A DNA stretch of 64,000 nucleotides, taken from Akanthomyces muscarius. Taxonomy: Eukaryota; Ascomycota; Sordariomycetes; Hypocreales; Cordycipitaceae. Numbering within the stretch: position 1 is the first letter of the stretch; each line of letters opens with the position of its first letter. The stretch covers positions 310,001 through 374,000 of the forward strand of contig NC_079246.1 of the NCBI RefSeq assembly GCF_028009165.1, in the 5' to 3' direction. Position numbers and translations under genes: made by a program. Below the pieces are notes generated by a model that saw only the letters and a program-made list of their open reading frames with translations, was not told where the DNA came from and did not search any database. Shown here one piece after another: positions 10,549 to 23,774 of the stretch.

Positions 10549-11497
10549 GGAAGGCGTTCTGTCTCTGAAGACTCTGCAGGGTGGAGGCTGGTAAATGAAT
10601 CGCTCATTGTAGACAGCTTTCACTCCCGGGCAAACGACAGTGCTCCTGACACTTTTTCTTGGCACAATAGCGAACTGACTTTGACTCAGCATCCAGACAA
10701 ATCGATAGACGGCCTCATGACTCTTTCCGACTCGGCCGATGAAGCAACAAGAACGCAAAGAGAACTGAACTTTATCCCTTCACACCGGCGTACTGGAAAT
10801 ACTAGACACGCTTGCCACGCACGCCGATGGAGGAGTCACTCAGCAATGGGGCCGCTTACCAACGTTGCGCTTGCAGTCAAACATGATCCGGACACATCCG
10901 CCAAAGTCGGGCGTGTCATTTCCATGGGTGCCGCGCTCCGCGTGCCAGGCAATCAGACAACCCGCGCCGAGTTCAGCATCTACGGCGACCCAGAAACGAC
11001 TGCGCTTCTGTACAACCTCAGCTCCCTCACCAACCATAAGCCTTGTCGCATGGCCAGCGTTCCGTTGGACCTCACCATGAGCCACCAGCTGACGGAAGAA
11101 GAATTCACGGCCTTTAGCGCCATTTCTTTGAAGCAGGCTCGCCGCTCGCTATCTTTTTTGCAAAACGTGCTCGGCCCAGCATTTGCCAGATCTTGGGCTT
11201 TCCGGCGCCCGTACACTGGTGTGCAACTATCTGCTCGTGGTGCATGACGTCCTCAGGCCGGATCTGTACTCGTACGAGGAACAGCTGAGTGTCCAATTCG
11301 AGACGGACGTTCGCTGGATGCGTGGCGAGACTATCATTGACGCAAGAGGGCATCATCGCTGGCCGTCTGGTTGGCGCGGCCCGATTAGGGATACAGGTAA
11401 CTGGCATTTGGGCAAGACCTATTACCGAATTGACGTTGTGGCGGCTGTAGATGTGACGGAATGTCCTTTGCAGAGAGACTATGAGAGGGCATACTAA
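10549..11497 (+). pseudogene. Nucleoside hydrolase (IUNH family), degraded
   Basis: The open frame continuing to 11247 contains a clear inosine/uridine-preferring nucleoside hydrolase core: GPLTNVALAVKHDPDTSAK, then VISMGAALRVPGNQ, AEFSIYGDPE and VPLDLTMSHQLTEEEF. From about 11200 the similarity switches to another frame (VHDVLRPDLYSYEEQ, VRWMRGETIIDARG, DTGNW), ending at 11497. A segment just before the core (EILDTLATHADGG at about 10795-10835) is also out of frame. The N-terminal Asp-rich calcium-binding motif (DxDxGxDD), needed for cleaving the N-glycosidic bond of ribonucleosides, was not found. At least two frame changes plus the missing start make a functional enzyme unlikely. Intact homologues salvage nucleosides in the cytosol or outside the cell. 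Confidence 0.66.
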
Positions 11498-14400
11498 TAT
11501 CTACTGTGCAGCTAATCTTAAACTCTTAGACAGCCAGTTATGCAGCTTCTACGTGAGATTTATAGGCACCGAGGCTAGAAGGTCGCGCCCAGTGTACTAC
11601 AGTTCGACATCATCGTGCATGACGTCGTGAAGCAAGACTAGACAAAAAAGGCTTGCCACCACTAATGGCAGGTAGATTTCGCAAGTAAAGCTCAAAAAAT
11701 CGCATGTTCGGGATTTTTAATCGACTGAATTAAAGTATTTGTGCAGCTCCCTACGGACTCCCGATAGCTAAAGCGACTGAGAAAAATGCAGCCGTGCGTG
11801 TCTAGTTTCGCGTAGGCCAAGACAGCTAGCATTTACTGTGAATAGAGAACGCTGTTTTGCATTTTTGCACAGCGCTTCAATTTTTAACCTACCAGCTTCT
11901 TCGCCTTTGTATGAGACGAGCTTAACGTGGCACAATTACGGTCAAGTCCTAATTCTTGCCACGGGGCGACTACGCTGTCGTGTCTTCACCGAGCCGTGCC
12001 AAGTGACGGAGCGACTCCGAACGTCTTGCATAAAACACATCGAAGCAAACTATCGAGTTTCATGCTCCTGCGCCTGCCAATACGCTTCTCCTTGACGAAC
12101 ATGCTACACTAAAACAACGCGGCCGTTGGCAAGCGTCAATGCGCTCGCCCCAGATATATCCTCATCCGAAACGTCAACAATTTCTCTCCCCCTGTACGGG
12201 CTGTGACCGGCGTGTTTTAGTCGAAACCGTCTCGAACGGTTCAGGGTAGAATCGACAGGGCAAGGCAAAGACGCCGATTTATTGTTTTAAAACGCATTAA
12301 CGGCGTGATCCGAGAAACACGGCGAGGCGGATGCCCAGTCTGCGCGCGCGCAGGGCTAAAAATGGGTGAGCGGCGTTGCGACCGGGCAGATCTGACAGAG
12401 AGATGAAAAAAATTAAAAAATTAGATGGGAATGAAAGCTGCCTGGTCACGGAGCTTGGCCGTTCATATTTAATACATCTTTTCATCAACCATGACGAGGC
12501 ACTTTTGGGTTATTCAGTCGGGCCAACAGTGGCAGTGAATTATTAGTCGGACACAGGGCAGAAATACCGGCCTGTTTCAGGACCTGGTGGTGGCTTGCAT
12601 CAGCAATACAACCACTGTATTTTTTTCCTCTTTATCCGTACACCGTCCGGCACCATGTAGAAAATGGCTAGTCTGGCCCTCCTGCAGCTATGCTCATCTC
12701 CCGCACAGAGTAGCTCTGAAACGGTTCAAGCCAGCGCCACCGAGGAAATCAGCAGGCGGGGCGGGGCATGCGACAATAAACGTGGTTTTCTGGGGTCGCA
12801 TCCTACAGACAATAAGGGAAAGAGAGCAAGTAGGAGGGGCAGCTGCCGAAAAACCCGGATGAACGTGTCTCGGGTCTTGAACAGTGTTAGTTCATGATGT
12901 GGATTCGTTCCTCTTCGCGACGGCATTGTAGGACAGTGTGTTAGCCGCCCAACTAACAGCGAAGCTACTCGGGCGGGAGGACAAGCTGGAGAAGTGGCGG
13001 GGGGGGGGCTGGTTTCTATATTTGGGCTTGGTGTTGCTGCGGTCTGGTAGGACAGAGCTGGTCAGCTTGTATGGAGAAGAGGGGATCATTTTTAAGCGCC
13101 CGTAGATGCCACACATGTGGTGGTGTAAGATGGCGCCGGCGGGCGGGGGAAGGCCCTGCATGGGCAAAGTATGCGTAAAGTGGTAAATTTGGAAAAAGAA
13201 GAAGAGAAATGTGGTAAATCCGTTTTGGCGGAGGACTGGGAATTCAATGGAACCCCGGCTTCTTGCTTGTTCCACACCCACACCATCTTGTGATGGGTAA
13301 ATGATGTCTCAATCTGACGTGCAGCAGGGCGATTGCTGATCCGGAGGCGTAATACCGGAAGGGATGCGGGATGGTAACTGTGCATTCACTCATCACATGC
13401 CTTCCATGTTTCCAAAGCCTGTGCGGATACTGCCTGTTCTATTATGGTGTCTGTTCTTACAATGGTATAGAGCGACCTGTTACCCGAATTGGTCGTCCTG
13501 TCGCTGAGGAATCACTCAGGCCGGCTGACTGTCTTCCGGGGGGGCAATGTGAGATGAGACCTAACAGACAACCGAGCCTGGTTGCCATCTTGACAACCTC
13601 GTGGTGTCTTACTTTCCGGCAAATGCAGGAATACTAAGCCGTCATCAATACCTGCATTATCGGAATATGGAAATAGAAGCATCCTCCCCAAATTCGCAAG
13701 CTCTACGGGAATAGTTGCCGGCACTCATGAGATTCTCTCCCCGAGCGGGATTGCCTCTGTGGTTGGACAAGCTGGGGTTGCACCGGCAGTGGCCACAACG
13801 GTCCCGCCCACCATGTCCACCAGTCCGTCCTTCTAATAATTCCTTCGTTACTGGGCACAGCTCCGTCTTCTCCCTCTTCCTGGCCTAGCCTTGCATCGGC
13901 CTCTTCTTAGCGTGTCAGCTCAAAGCCCACACACATTCCACCACGCCGCTTCGGGGCGGCCCCGGTACCCCCCAACCCCCATGTCAGAAAATCTGAGAGC
14001 AGCAAACAGAAAGAGCGCACAGAAGACGAGGGGAGAGAAAAAAAGGCTGGGCAGGGGTAATGCAGGGGGGGTTTTGGAGAGAGGGCTTGCCCAAAAGTCT
14101 ATCCCAAACTGTTTGTGTCGTGAGAAAAATGCCCTGCGCGCCCGCTCAGCTGAATCTTGTAGATATAAAGGCAACCCCAGCCTCCCTTCTTTCAATGACA
14201 GCAACCGTCCTTCACCAGCGCAACATCAATCATCTGCATTCCCAATCTTTCTCCTTCACATCATCAAAAGCTAACCTGAAGCTTATGCACAACGCTCGCC
14301 GCTAGCCAACGAGTGCCCAGACTTGCAAGCGCCCAGGCGGAGTACACACCACAACCACCCCCCCTCCCTCCTCCAATATTACACACACGCTATCACACCG

Positions 14401-14632
14401 GCAGCTGGTCCTGCAGCGTTTCTATTCTGGGAAAAAACGCCCTTGCTTGTCAACCATTACCCGTTTACCAGGTTTCCGACCGTCTTGCATCTTTCGTCTT
14501 CTCTATATACTTATACCCGAGACAATCCTCTCCCAATCCGGATTCAGATCTCATCTTCAACCCGTCACCATCTAAGACATACATTCATCCCTCCCTTGTC
14601 TTAACCTCTCCCTCTTCTCTTCGCCTCTCAAG
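11498..14632. other. Long gene-free region, then promoter of DUF3455 gene
   Basis: About 3.1 kb without a convincing gene; open frames are short, overlap on both strands and carry no family. The last 300 bases (about 14,340-14,632) become strongly pyrimidine-rich on the plus strand, a common feature of fungal promoters and 5' leaders, and precede the DUF3455 start codon. This marks the change from gene-poor to gene-dense DNA. Confidence 0.5.
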
Positions 14633-15472
14633 ATGCTGTCCAAGACCCTACTTATCTTCGCCTCGGTGGCTTCTTCTGTGCTTGCCGCCCCGGCAGCCTG
14701 CTCTGCGCCCAACACAAAGGCTCGCACGCCGACGTTGCCTCTCAGCGGTGATGGTACGTCCTTGACAACTTCAATTGACCATCGGTCTTCTTTCTTGCTC
14801 CCCCAGCTAACACGTCCTCCCTCTGCAGCCAAGGAACTCACCAACCCTCCCGACGGGCTGAAGCTCCTCCACATCGCCCTCGGCTTCGGCATCCAAAACT
14901 ACACCTGCACCGCGCAGGGCGCCAAGCCCAATGCCACCGGCGCCCTCGCCGTCCTCTACGACGCTCGGCCGCTGTACCCCAAGCAGGGCGCGCGCTCCCT
15001 CTCCGAGGCGCAGTTCGCCGCGCTGCCCGGCGACGTGCTCGCGCAGCACGCCGTGCCGCTCAACCTCGACAACACGCAGAACCGGGCCGACCCCGCGCAC
15101 CCGGGCGCCTCTCTGACGAGCCCGTTCCCCGCGCCCGCGGGCCTGCAGGTTGACGGCGTCGACAAGCCCCTCGAGTACATCGGTCACCACTTCTTCAACG
15201 ACAAGGGCGTGCCCTCGTTCTTCCTCGACAACGGCGCCATCTTCATGACGTCCAAGAAGGATGAGGCCGTCGACGCGCCCGCGTCGGCATCGTCAGGGCC
15301 CGATGGCACCGGCGCCGTCGCCTGGCTCAAGCTCAGCGCGACGGACGCGGCCGTCGGCCCGGCCAAGTTTGTTTACCGCGTCTTGACGGCCGGTGGTAAC
15401 TCGCACGGCTGCGCCAACGGTGCCGGCGACGACAGCACCAGCTACACGGCCACGTACTGGTTCTACGGCTAA
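14633..15472 (+). CDS. Secreted DUF3455-family protein
   Basis: Two exons, 14633-14753 and 14829-15472, give 254 residues. The 75-base intron has a GTACGT donor and CAG acceptor; it is a multiple of three with no stop, so an unspliced reading also stays open. Residues 1 to about 19 (MLSKTLLIFASVASSVLAA) are a signal peptide. The mature part matches the DUF3455 family of secreted fungal and bacterial proteins: PPDGLKLLHIALGFGIQNYTC near the start, a central YIGHHFF, a WLKL segment and a C-terminal VYRVLTAGGNSHGCANG motif near the end. The function of the family is unknown, and I assign none. Coding DNA is strongly GC-biased at third positions, in contrast with the decayed genes to the left. 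Confidence 0.88.
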   Translation: MLSKTLLIFASVASSVLAAPAACSAPNTKARTPTLPLSGDGTSLTTSIDHRSSFLLPQLTRPPSAAKELTNPPDGLKLLHIALGFGIQNYTCTAQGAKPNATGALAVLYDARPLYPKQGARSLSEAQFAALPGDVLAQHAVPLNLDNTQNRADPAHPGASLTSPFPAPAGLQVDGVDKPLEYIGHHFFNDKGVPSFFLDNGAIFMTSKKDEAVDAPASASSGPDGTGAVAWLKLSATDAAVGPAKFVYRVLTAGGNSHGCANGAGDDSTSYTATYWFYG

Positions 15473-16265
15473 GATGGCTGGTGAGACGGGAGTTGCGCTG
15501 ATAGAGGTGGCTGCATGTTTTTTTTCCTTCTTGTTCCTTTCACTCGCTAGATACCTTTAATGTTGCTTGTTTTTACGGAAGAGAGGACCAAAATCGGGAT
15601 GTGGGCTTCAGTTTATTGTTTGTTGTGTTTATACTTGCATCACACGGCTCGTTTGGCATATAAAGGTTTACGTTTTCTTTACGTTTTAAGGTTATTTATG
15701 ATGACGAGGGTTTCGGTCGCTAGAGATGTATATAGCAATCATCAACATATTTGATCTTTAAAAATCTCCCAGCCTTTTTTTTTCCTTCTGAACGGACTAC
15801 ATTTCGTATCATCTGTTTGGTGTTGCCGCGTTTTCTCATACATGCGCGACCACAGTGTATGGCTAGGAAACAATGCCATTGAAACACGGCGGCAATCCCA
15901 GGCCCAATAAGATGTGCGGTATTATAACACCAACAAACGTCCGCAACCCTGGAGCTTGGCATCATGCGCGCAGATCATTTTCAAAATTGCATCTCTTGGC
16001 ATATGTCAATGTACTATCCTTGACTGCCGCGCCGTAGCCCTCGGCGCGACCCACCGTCTCAGGCTCAGTTGTTCCTGGCGGCTACGTAAATTACAACGAC
16101 GTCCACATCACTTTGATTGTGCATCATTTTGTCCCATTTCTCAAAAGATATTTTTAAATCATATGCAATCATTGGTCATTAGGAATCCAACAGACGGCGA
16201 CTACCATGATGGTTGCCATGCCACCCCCAGAACATGTCCGCCCGACATGTCCCGTCTGCTACCGT
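15473..16265. other. Convergent intergenic region
   Basis: Lies between the 3' ends of the DUF3455 gene (+) and the MAP kinase gene (-). It contains T-rich runs suited to 3' untranslated ends, but no credible coding frame. Confidence 0.5.
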
Positions 16266-17798
<1,533 letters not shown>

Positions 17799-20101
17799 GG
17801 CGGCGAGTTTTGAGGCGCACAGCGAGGAGCGCGCGCGCGAAAAGCGAGAGTGCGGGGCAGAGGCTTGCCCAAGTGTGCGGGAGCAACGGGCGACGGCGGC
17901 GCGTTGAGCGGGCAGGAAGCTATCGGGAAGCTGTAGCAACGGGCCGAGATGATGCTGAAGAAGCAGAGAGATATCTTGCGCAAGACAAACCAGAACTCTG
18001 GAGCGAGCTAGAGAGATGGAGATGAATGGGATGGCAACAGCTAGTTTATATATGGAGCTGGCAAGCTGGCGAGAAGCAGGTGGGCGGGCGGCTAGAGGGA
18101 TTGTGAGGGACACTGTCAATGGCCTTTTTGGGGGTGCAGAGTGAGGGGCCATGACAGCGGAGCCCCCACTATAACGAGCTGCCAATAGCGCTGTATCTTG
18201 GCTGGCCGTTGCTTGATTCCACGCATTGGCTGGTGCTCGACAGGGGAGGCTGGCGGGGTCCAGGGGCGCAGCATCCACCAAATCAGTCGAGCCACAGGGG
18301 CCGCAGCGCTAGCAGACGACAGTTCCAGCGAGCTTCCAGCGGGAGCTTCGCCAGAAGCACATCACCCGCCAGCTGTCACAAGCAAACAGGAGCTCCAGCG
18401 TTTGCAATGTTTTATGCGATTACGTATTACGTATACCTATCAAACAAAGGTTTTCTCTCTCTCTCTCTCCACCATCCATCGTTATGCCTCAACAGCTTCT
18501 GCCATCGCTCCCCTGATCATCATCACACCACGGCCGATCCCAATCCATAGTCACAGCACTCCTCCACGTAGCCGCCCAGCCTCGCAGCTCGTCACCTCGC
18601 CCGCCGCTCCCATTGGCCGCCCCGGACACTTTGCCGCCCAGCCATGCTGACAATTTTCGTCCCGGCAACCTATCTGTCCTCCTTGTTATATCAATTCCCC
18701 GTGCCCAGTCTTATTTCTCTTGTTACAGACTGGAACATGCAGCCCACCATTTGAATCATGTCGCCGCTTCGGTCAACGCTATCCTCGTCGAGGCAGTCGG
18801 TTCCTGTCTGCTAGCCAACTTAGCTTCTCGTCCGTCGCCGGGCTAGCAAAAAGCCAGCAGCCTTCTTTGTCACGAGCCAGATGTAGGCAACTGTCCAGCT
18901 GCCCGGACCAGAAGGTGACAATGCACAGCCTGCGGAGCGTGATGAGCCGCTTTCTTTTGGCCTGCCCAACTGAGCCTCTGATGCGACGTTTCCTCCATTA
19001 CCCCACACGGAAAACGGAACCGCAAGCAACAGGAGAGAATTCATGGTCGTGGTCGAATATGAGATGCATCTTCTGGACTTTCTAATAACTAATCGCCTTT
19101 CGATATTTAGTGGCCACAGCTCGTGCAGTCTGCATCTTCAATGTCCATGATGGGATGACCCTCAATATGGTACGATTGCTGCACAACACGGCGGCGCCTA
19201 GTGCTAGCACAGCCGATCGCCCTGATAGCAGCCTTTTATGGCATCAATCTTGAAGCCGAGCCCTAGTTTACGTTGAGCATAAACGAACCACGGCTTCCAT
19301 TTATCTACTGCGTGTGACTCCTTGCCTCATGTGGTTTCCGTTCCCGACCCCGTGAATTTGCCTTTGGCGGTGACTTTTTACCAAATAAACGACTGGTATA
19401 TCAGTCGGCGGTCATGCATGTCGCTTTGTCCCTCTCCCAACTATAGGGCCTGCTACATGCATTCTCACTTCTACTTTTCGGCTCAAGATGAGCTTGCAGA
19501 ATAAATCAGCTTACCATTCCTGGGGAAAACACCGAGGGGCATGGCAATAAACTCGACCAGTTCACATTAGTTTGCAGGTCTCGCTGTAGACAAGAGAATT
19601 GTACCAAGTACGGCCGAACTCAGACGGCAGCCACGGGTAACTCCGAGAAGATGCGGTCGACGTAGTGAATCATGAAGACGAATGAGGAAAAGAAGAGAAA
19701 TGAATAAATAAGTCTATAAACTAATTATTATTAGTCTAATAGCTGTCTCTTAGAGTGACGCCTTTTTCACTTATTTCCTCAGCACGGGGCTGCTTAAGTA
19801 GAAGCACAGGGTATTAGATCTTTCCTCTTTTATTATCATTTTACCATCATCTTCTATTTCTATTATTTTCTTAATTCTTACTTTTCTCATTTCTACTACC
19901 TATTCTTCCTATTTCCCGTTAATTTCTTTCCTTGTGCAATGACTTACAACCCAGCCACTGGGGTGTTTTTTTTTTTTTTTGGTACGCCCGGCCCTGTGCG
20001 TAGCTGGCTGGTATGGGTAGAGCTCGGGGTAGGAGGCCACGCCAACTTACTCGACGCCTCTTCCCTTCTCCAAGCGCATTCGTCAGCCTTGGCCGGGATT
20101 T
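17799..20101. other. Shared upstream region between MAPK and Zn2Cys6 regulator
   Basis: Divergent promoters: the MAP kinase reads left, the regulator right. It contains a CT dinucleotide run at 18454-18470, a long pyrimidine-rich stretch at about 19,800-19,930 and a T run of about 16 bases near 19,965. Open frames such as 18198-18650 are not conserved-looking. Its 2.3 kb length is large for this part of the window. Confidence 0.5.
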
Positions 20102-22116
20102 ATGGAAAAGAAGAAGAAGCAAAGGAACCGAAAGCCACTTAGCTGCTGGCCCTGCCGGGAGCGCAAAGTCCAATGTGACCGGCGCTCCCCTTGTGCAACC
20201 TGTAGGCGGCGCGACCACATCCATCTATGCCAGGTCGAAAGGCCTGCCGCCAGAGCCGACGATGACGATGATGTACACTCCCTGCTGCACCAACAACTCA
20301 CCACGCGTATACAGCGCAAGGCTGCCGGGGAAGGCAGCCCTCTTGCCCCTCCCGGTTTCCCCTGTCCAGGCGAGCCGGCCGATGAAGATGCCTCGTCCCA
20401 GCTGATTGCGGTGCTGGACGATGTATCTCGGTTTTTAGGACCGACCCACGAAACAGACAGCCCGACCAGGGAGAGGGTTTATCTCGGTCAGAACTGTGCC
20501 GCAAACTTTTTCCGGGCACTCATCGGCCATTCATCCGAGCGACAACGCCGGCGGCGGCCGTTGTTGCCATTACCGAGTGGCGTGTCCGTGGAGTCGGCGT
20601 TTGGCCTCACGAACCGCACCACGCTACACCCGTTTGGATCTCTCTGGTCCTATGCCGGGAACGTGTCCCTGCACAACATATTGCAGTCGCTTCCCACGGT
20701 AGAAGCTTGCCTGAGGTAGACAGACCCTCTCTGCAACCCTTAAACTCAAGAACTGTGTGTGTTGAGCGCTTCAAAAACAGGTATTATCGCAATTTCGACC
20801 AAAACGTCCTTCCTTTTTACCCGTTTTTATTAAACGCTCAAATTTTTGAAAGTCGGTTTTGCGATTTCCTGCAGGCACTAGGTGATGAAGGCATCGCCAA
20901 GGCGCTGGACCTGGCTGCTGCCGAGGGCGCCTTTCAAGACGCGGCGTGGTATGGGGTGCTGTTTGGTGTGTTGGCATGCGGCTGCCAGTTCTACGATGGT
21001 GAAGCGGCTAGCGATCGCCTCCTCAGATCCAGAGTCTTTGGTCCGTATTTACCTACTCCTCGATTGTGGCCAGTTCTTTGCCTTCTTGGATGCAGCATCA
21101 GCTAAACAGCTAACTCATGCAGTGGCCGCCGCATTCGAATGCCTACGTCTGGCAAATCTGTTTGGCATGCCGTCCGAGGCCACGATACAGGCGCTCTTGA
21201 TGATTGAACTTGCCATTGCGAATGACACCAACCCCGGTATGGCATGGAGCCTGATAGGTGCGCTGCTTTTTGCTTAGCTTGTCGACTCAAACCCTTGCAT
21301 TAACCCAACATGTGCTTTGTAGGGACGACAGCGCAGAATGCCCAATCCATAGGATTGCATCTCAACATGAATCGAAGCCTTGAATGGGATGCTGCCATAC
21401 ACCCCCTTTGGAGCGCAATTTGGTTTTTGGACTCGTCCTTATCCCTTGCGTTTGGACGCCGGCCGAGCAGTTTTGTGGCTGGGCTCGACCAGCACAATTT
21501 ACACATTGTCAGCGGCGTGACATTTCCTACATTCTGCGCCTGGACAGGCGCCATCCATAAGCTGAAGCTCAACTGGCAGCTAGAGCAGACGGGCGACGTG
21601 AAAGCAAGCGATGTCCCGCCATCCATCGTGTTTAGGTATCTGCAGAGTCTGGCCAACCTCGAGACCATTCCGCCATATGGACCACGCAGCAACACCAAGC
21701 CCAGCACGTTTCATCGGAAGATCGAACAGCTCGTGTCGCTTATCCACATAAGCCACGTCAAGGCAGAAATACTTCGTGTCGCGGCGCTGTCCAGCGCAGT
21801 CCAACCAGCCAGCCGCAGGGAGCATTTTGACGAGATGATGCAGAGCCTCAATGGGCTTATTTCTGCGTACTGTACTTTGAAGCCGCTGTCGGTGACAATG
21901 GCCAATTCGTGGCCGATATTGTATGCCACCATCAGCTCTGCGTTGCTTTTAGCCGGCATTTGCTACAGTTTGGGAGAGGAAACTCCCCTGGTGGTGAAGA
22001 AATTGGTCGGGGTGCTTTGTGAGGACGTTGAAGAGGACGATGACCATGGCAGGGCAATGGGCCCGGCGGCGTACGCAGATGGGCTCAGAGTCTTGCGACA
22101 TTTGTCAGAAAATTGA
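20102..22116 (+). CDS. Zn2Cys6 transcription factor with Fungal_trans domain
   Basis: Four exons (20102-20715, 20781-21040, 21123-21257, 21323-22116) encode 600 residues. A basic start precedes the binuclear zinc cluster, with cysteines 15, 18, 25, 31, 34 and 43 spaced C-x2-C-x6-C-x5-C-x2-C-x8-C. The middle is the Fungal_trans regulatory domain: RYYRNFDQNVLPFYPFL at the exon 2 start, ECLRLANLFG, then GTTAQNAQSIGLHLNMNR and WSAIWFLDSSLSLAFGRRPS. It is expected to act in the nucleus, binding CGG-type repeats. It lies about 560 bases upstream of the cyanamide hydratase on the same strand, so local control is possible but unproven. The intron signals are good (GTCCGT donor with a GCTAAC branch in intron 2), and the joined exons keep one continuous frame. 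The target pathway cannot be read from sequence. Confidence 0.9.
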
Positions 22117-22674
22117 ATTGATCCTCCGGTGCATTCAACATAATGCGGCAGTATCAGGCGAGTCGCTTTGTGCCTTGCACAACTTGTATCGCATCAGCCT
22201 TATCCCCGAGCCGCTGATGTCAGTGCGATCGATCGGCTTGCTATCCCCGAGCTGAAACCCACTGCGAATACATGCTCGGGATCAGCGTGATGTCGGGAGG
22301 CGCTGCTTTGCATGTAATTCGGCTTTAATTTTTATTTTTCTCTTTTCTTCGAAGGTCCAGCACCTCGAGCCTTGCGTCTTTGTTGATTGCGAAATTTTTG
22401 CTTCCGAAGAGGGTGCTCATCGCCATTGTGCCTTGGCGATGAAACACTCTCGGGGTTAATCCAAAGCCATGTCTCCAAGTACTCTTCATGCTAATTATTA
22501 CAACTATTTAAACCGTCCGGAAGTCGCAGTCTACAGATTCATTCTTTTTAATTCTTCCACCATTCTACCCTCTCTCTATCTCTCCTTCGCTCTCATCTTT
22601 GTTACCACTGTTCAGTCTATATCTCTACTGGACGTCTCTTTATCGACACCACATATCAGCTTGGAAAGCACAAC
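22117..22674. promoter_or_regulatory. Promoter region of cyanamide hydratase gene
   Basis: 558 bases between the regulator stop and the hydratase start. A TATA-like ATTTAAA occurs near 22505, and a CT-rich leader runs from about 22,555 to the start codon, both usual for fungal promoters. No further coding signal. Confidence 0.45.
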
Positions 22675-23476
22675 ATGTCAAATATACTCGCCAATGGCTG
22701 GACTGCGGTCCCTCTCGACCCCAGCAAACTTTTCGGCGGCAAGCCATATCGCAACATCCCGACATTTCTGAAAATGAGCGACATTGTCTGGCCCTCTGAC
22801 GATGCGCTTGTGGGCGAAATGCAGGCGTATGCCAAGGAGCATCTGTCGCCGGAGATTTATAACCACTCCATGAGAGCATACTATTTCGGTACGGACCCTG
22901 CGCTCATCTTTGATGGGCTAAAATCACTGACAGATATCAAATACTAATCAGGCACTTGTAGCAACCACGATCCTCAAGCAGCAGTTTCCAGAGTTTGCCA
23001 GCACGTTGTCTCCATCAACGCTGGCACTGACCTGTCTCCTCCACGATCTCGGCGCCACCGCCGCCAACATGGCCGCCACAAACATGTCGTTCGAGTTCTA
23101 CGGCGGCATCCAGGCCCTCCACGTCCTAGAGGCCGCAGGCGCCACGCCAGACCAAGCGGCGGCCGTCTGCGAGTGCGTCATCCGGCACCAGGACCTCGGT
23201 GCCGAGGGCAGTATCACCCTCCTGGGCCAGCTGGTCCAGCTGGCGACCATCTACGACAACGTAAGCGAGCACCCATACGTGGCGGGCATCGACGCCATCA
23301 TCCACGAGGAGACGCGCGAGGCGGTCGTGGCGCTGTTTCCGCGACGCGGCTGGCTGGGGTGCTTTGCGGAGGCGGTTACGGAGGAGATGCGCCGGAAGCC
23401 GTGGTGCCACACGACGCATATTCCGGGGTTCGCGGATAAGATTATGGGAAACAAGTTGATGCAGCAGTACGAGTAG
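22675..23476 (+). CDS. Cyanamide hydratase (HD-domain, DDI2/DDI3-like)
   Basis: Two exons, 22675-22888 and 22962-23476, give 242 residues. Family members hydrate cyanamide to urea (EC 4.2.1.69), a detoxification step, and belong to the HD superfamily of metal-dependent enzymes. The expected metal ligands are visible: His64 in NHSMRAYYF, His99-Asp100 in CLLHDLGAT, and later histidines in CVIRHQDLG. The length matches yeast Ddi2/Ddi3 (about 225 residues) and the Myrothecium enzyme (244). The 73-base intron (GTACGG donor, TAG acceptor, CTAATC branch) is at the position after the first conserved histidine block. Gene families of this type are often expanded in soil fungi, and this one is adjacent to a Zn2Cys6 regulator. 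The natural substrate may be a nitrile-like compound other than cyanamide. Confidence 0.9.
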
Positions 23477-23774
23477 ATTGTTCTCTCGACAGCGTGCTGG
23501 TGCAAGAAGCAAGCGACACTAAAGCTTGGTACCAATTAGAGAGTCAAAGATGAGAGTGGGATGTAGACGTCTCTTGCTTCTTTCTAGCGAAAGACGATTG
23601 TCGCTTAAAGCTAGGAACAGGATGATACGCTTTTAGAATACTGCATTGCATTTTTCCATCGTTTTGATTTCTCCATCTCAACAACATCACACCTCATCTT
23701 TCTTGCCTTGACTTCTCTTCTCGCGTCTGGGTATCAACAACTTCTCTCTCCCTCTCTGCCTCCATACAGCCCTC

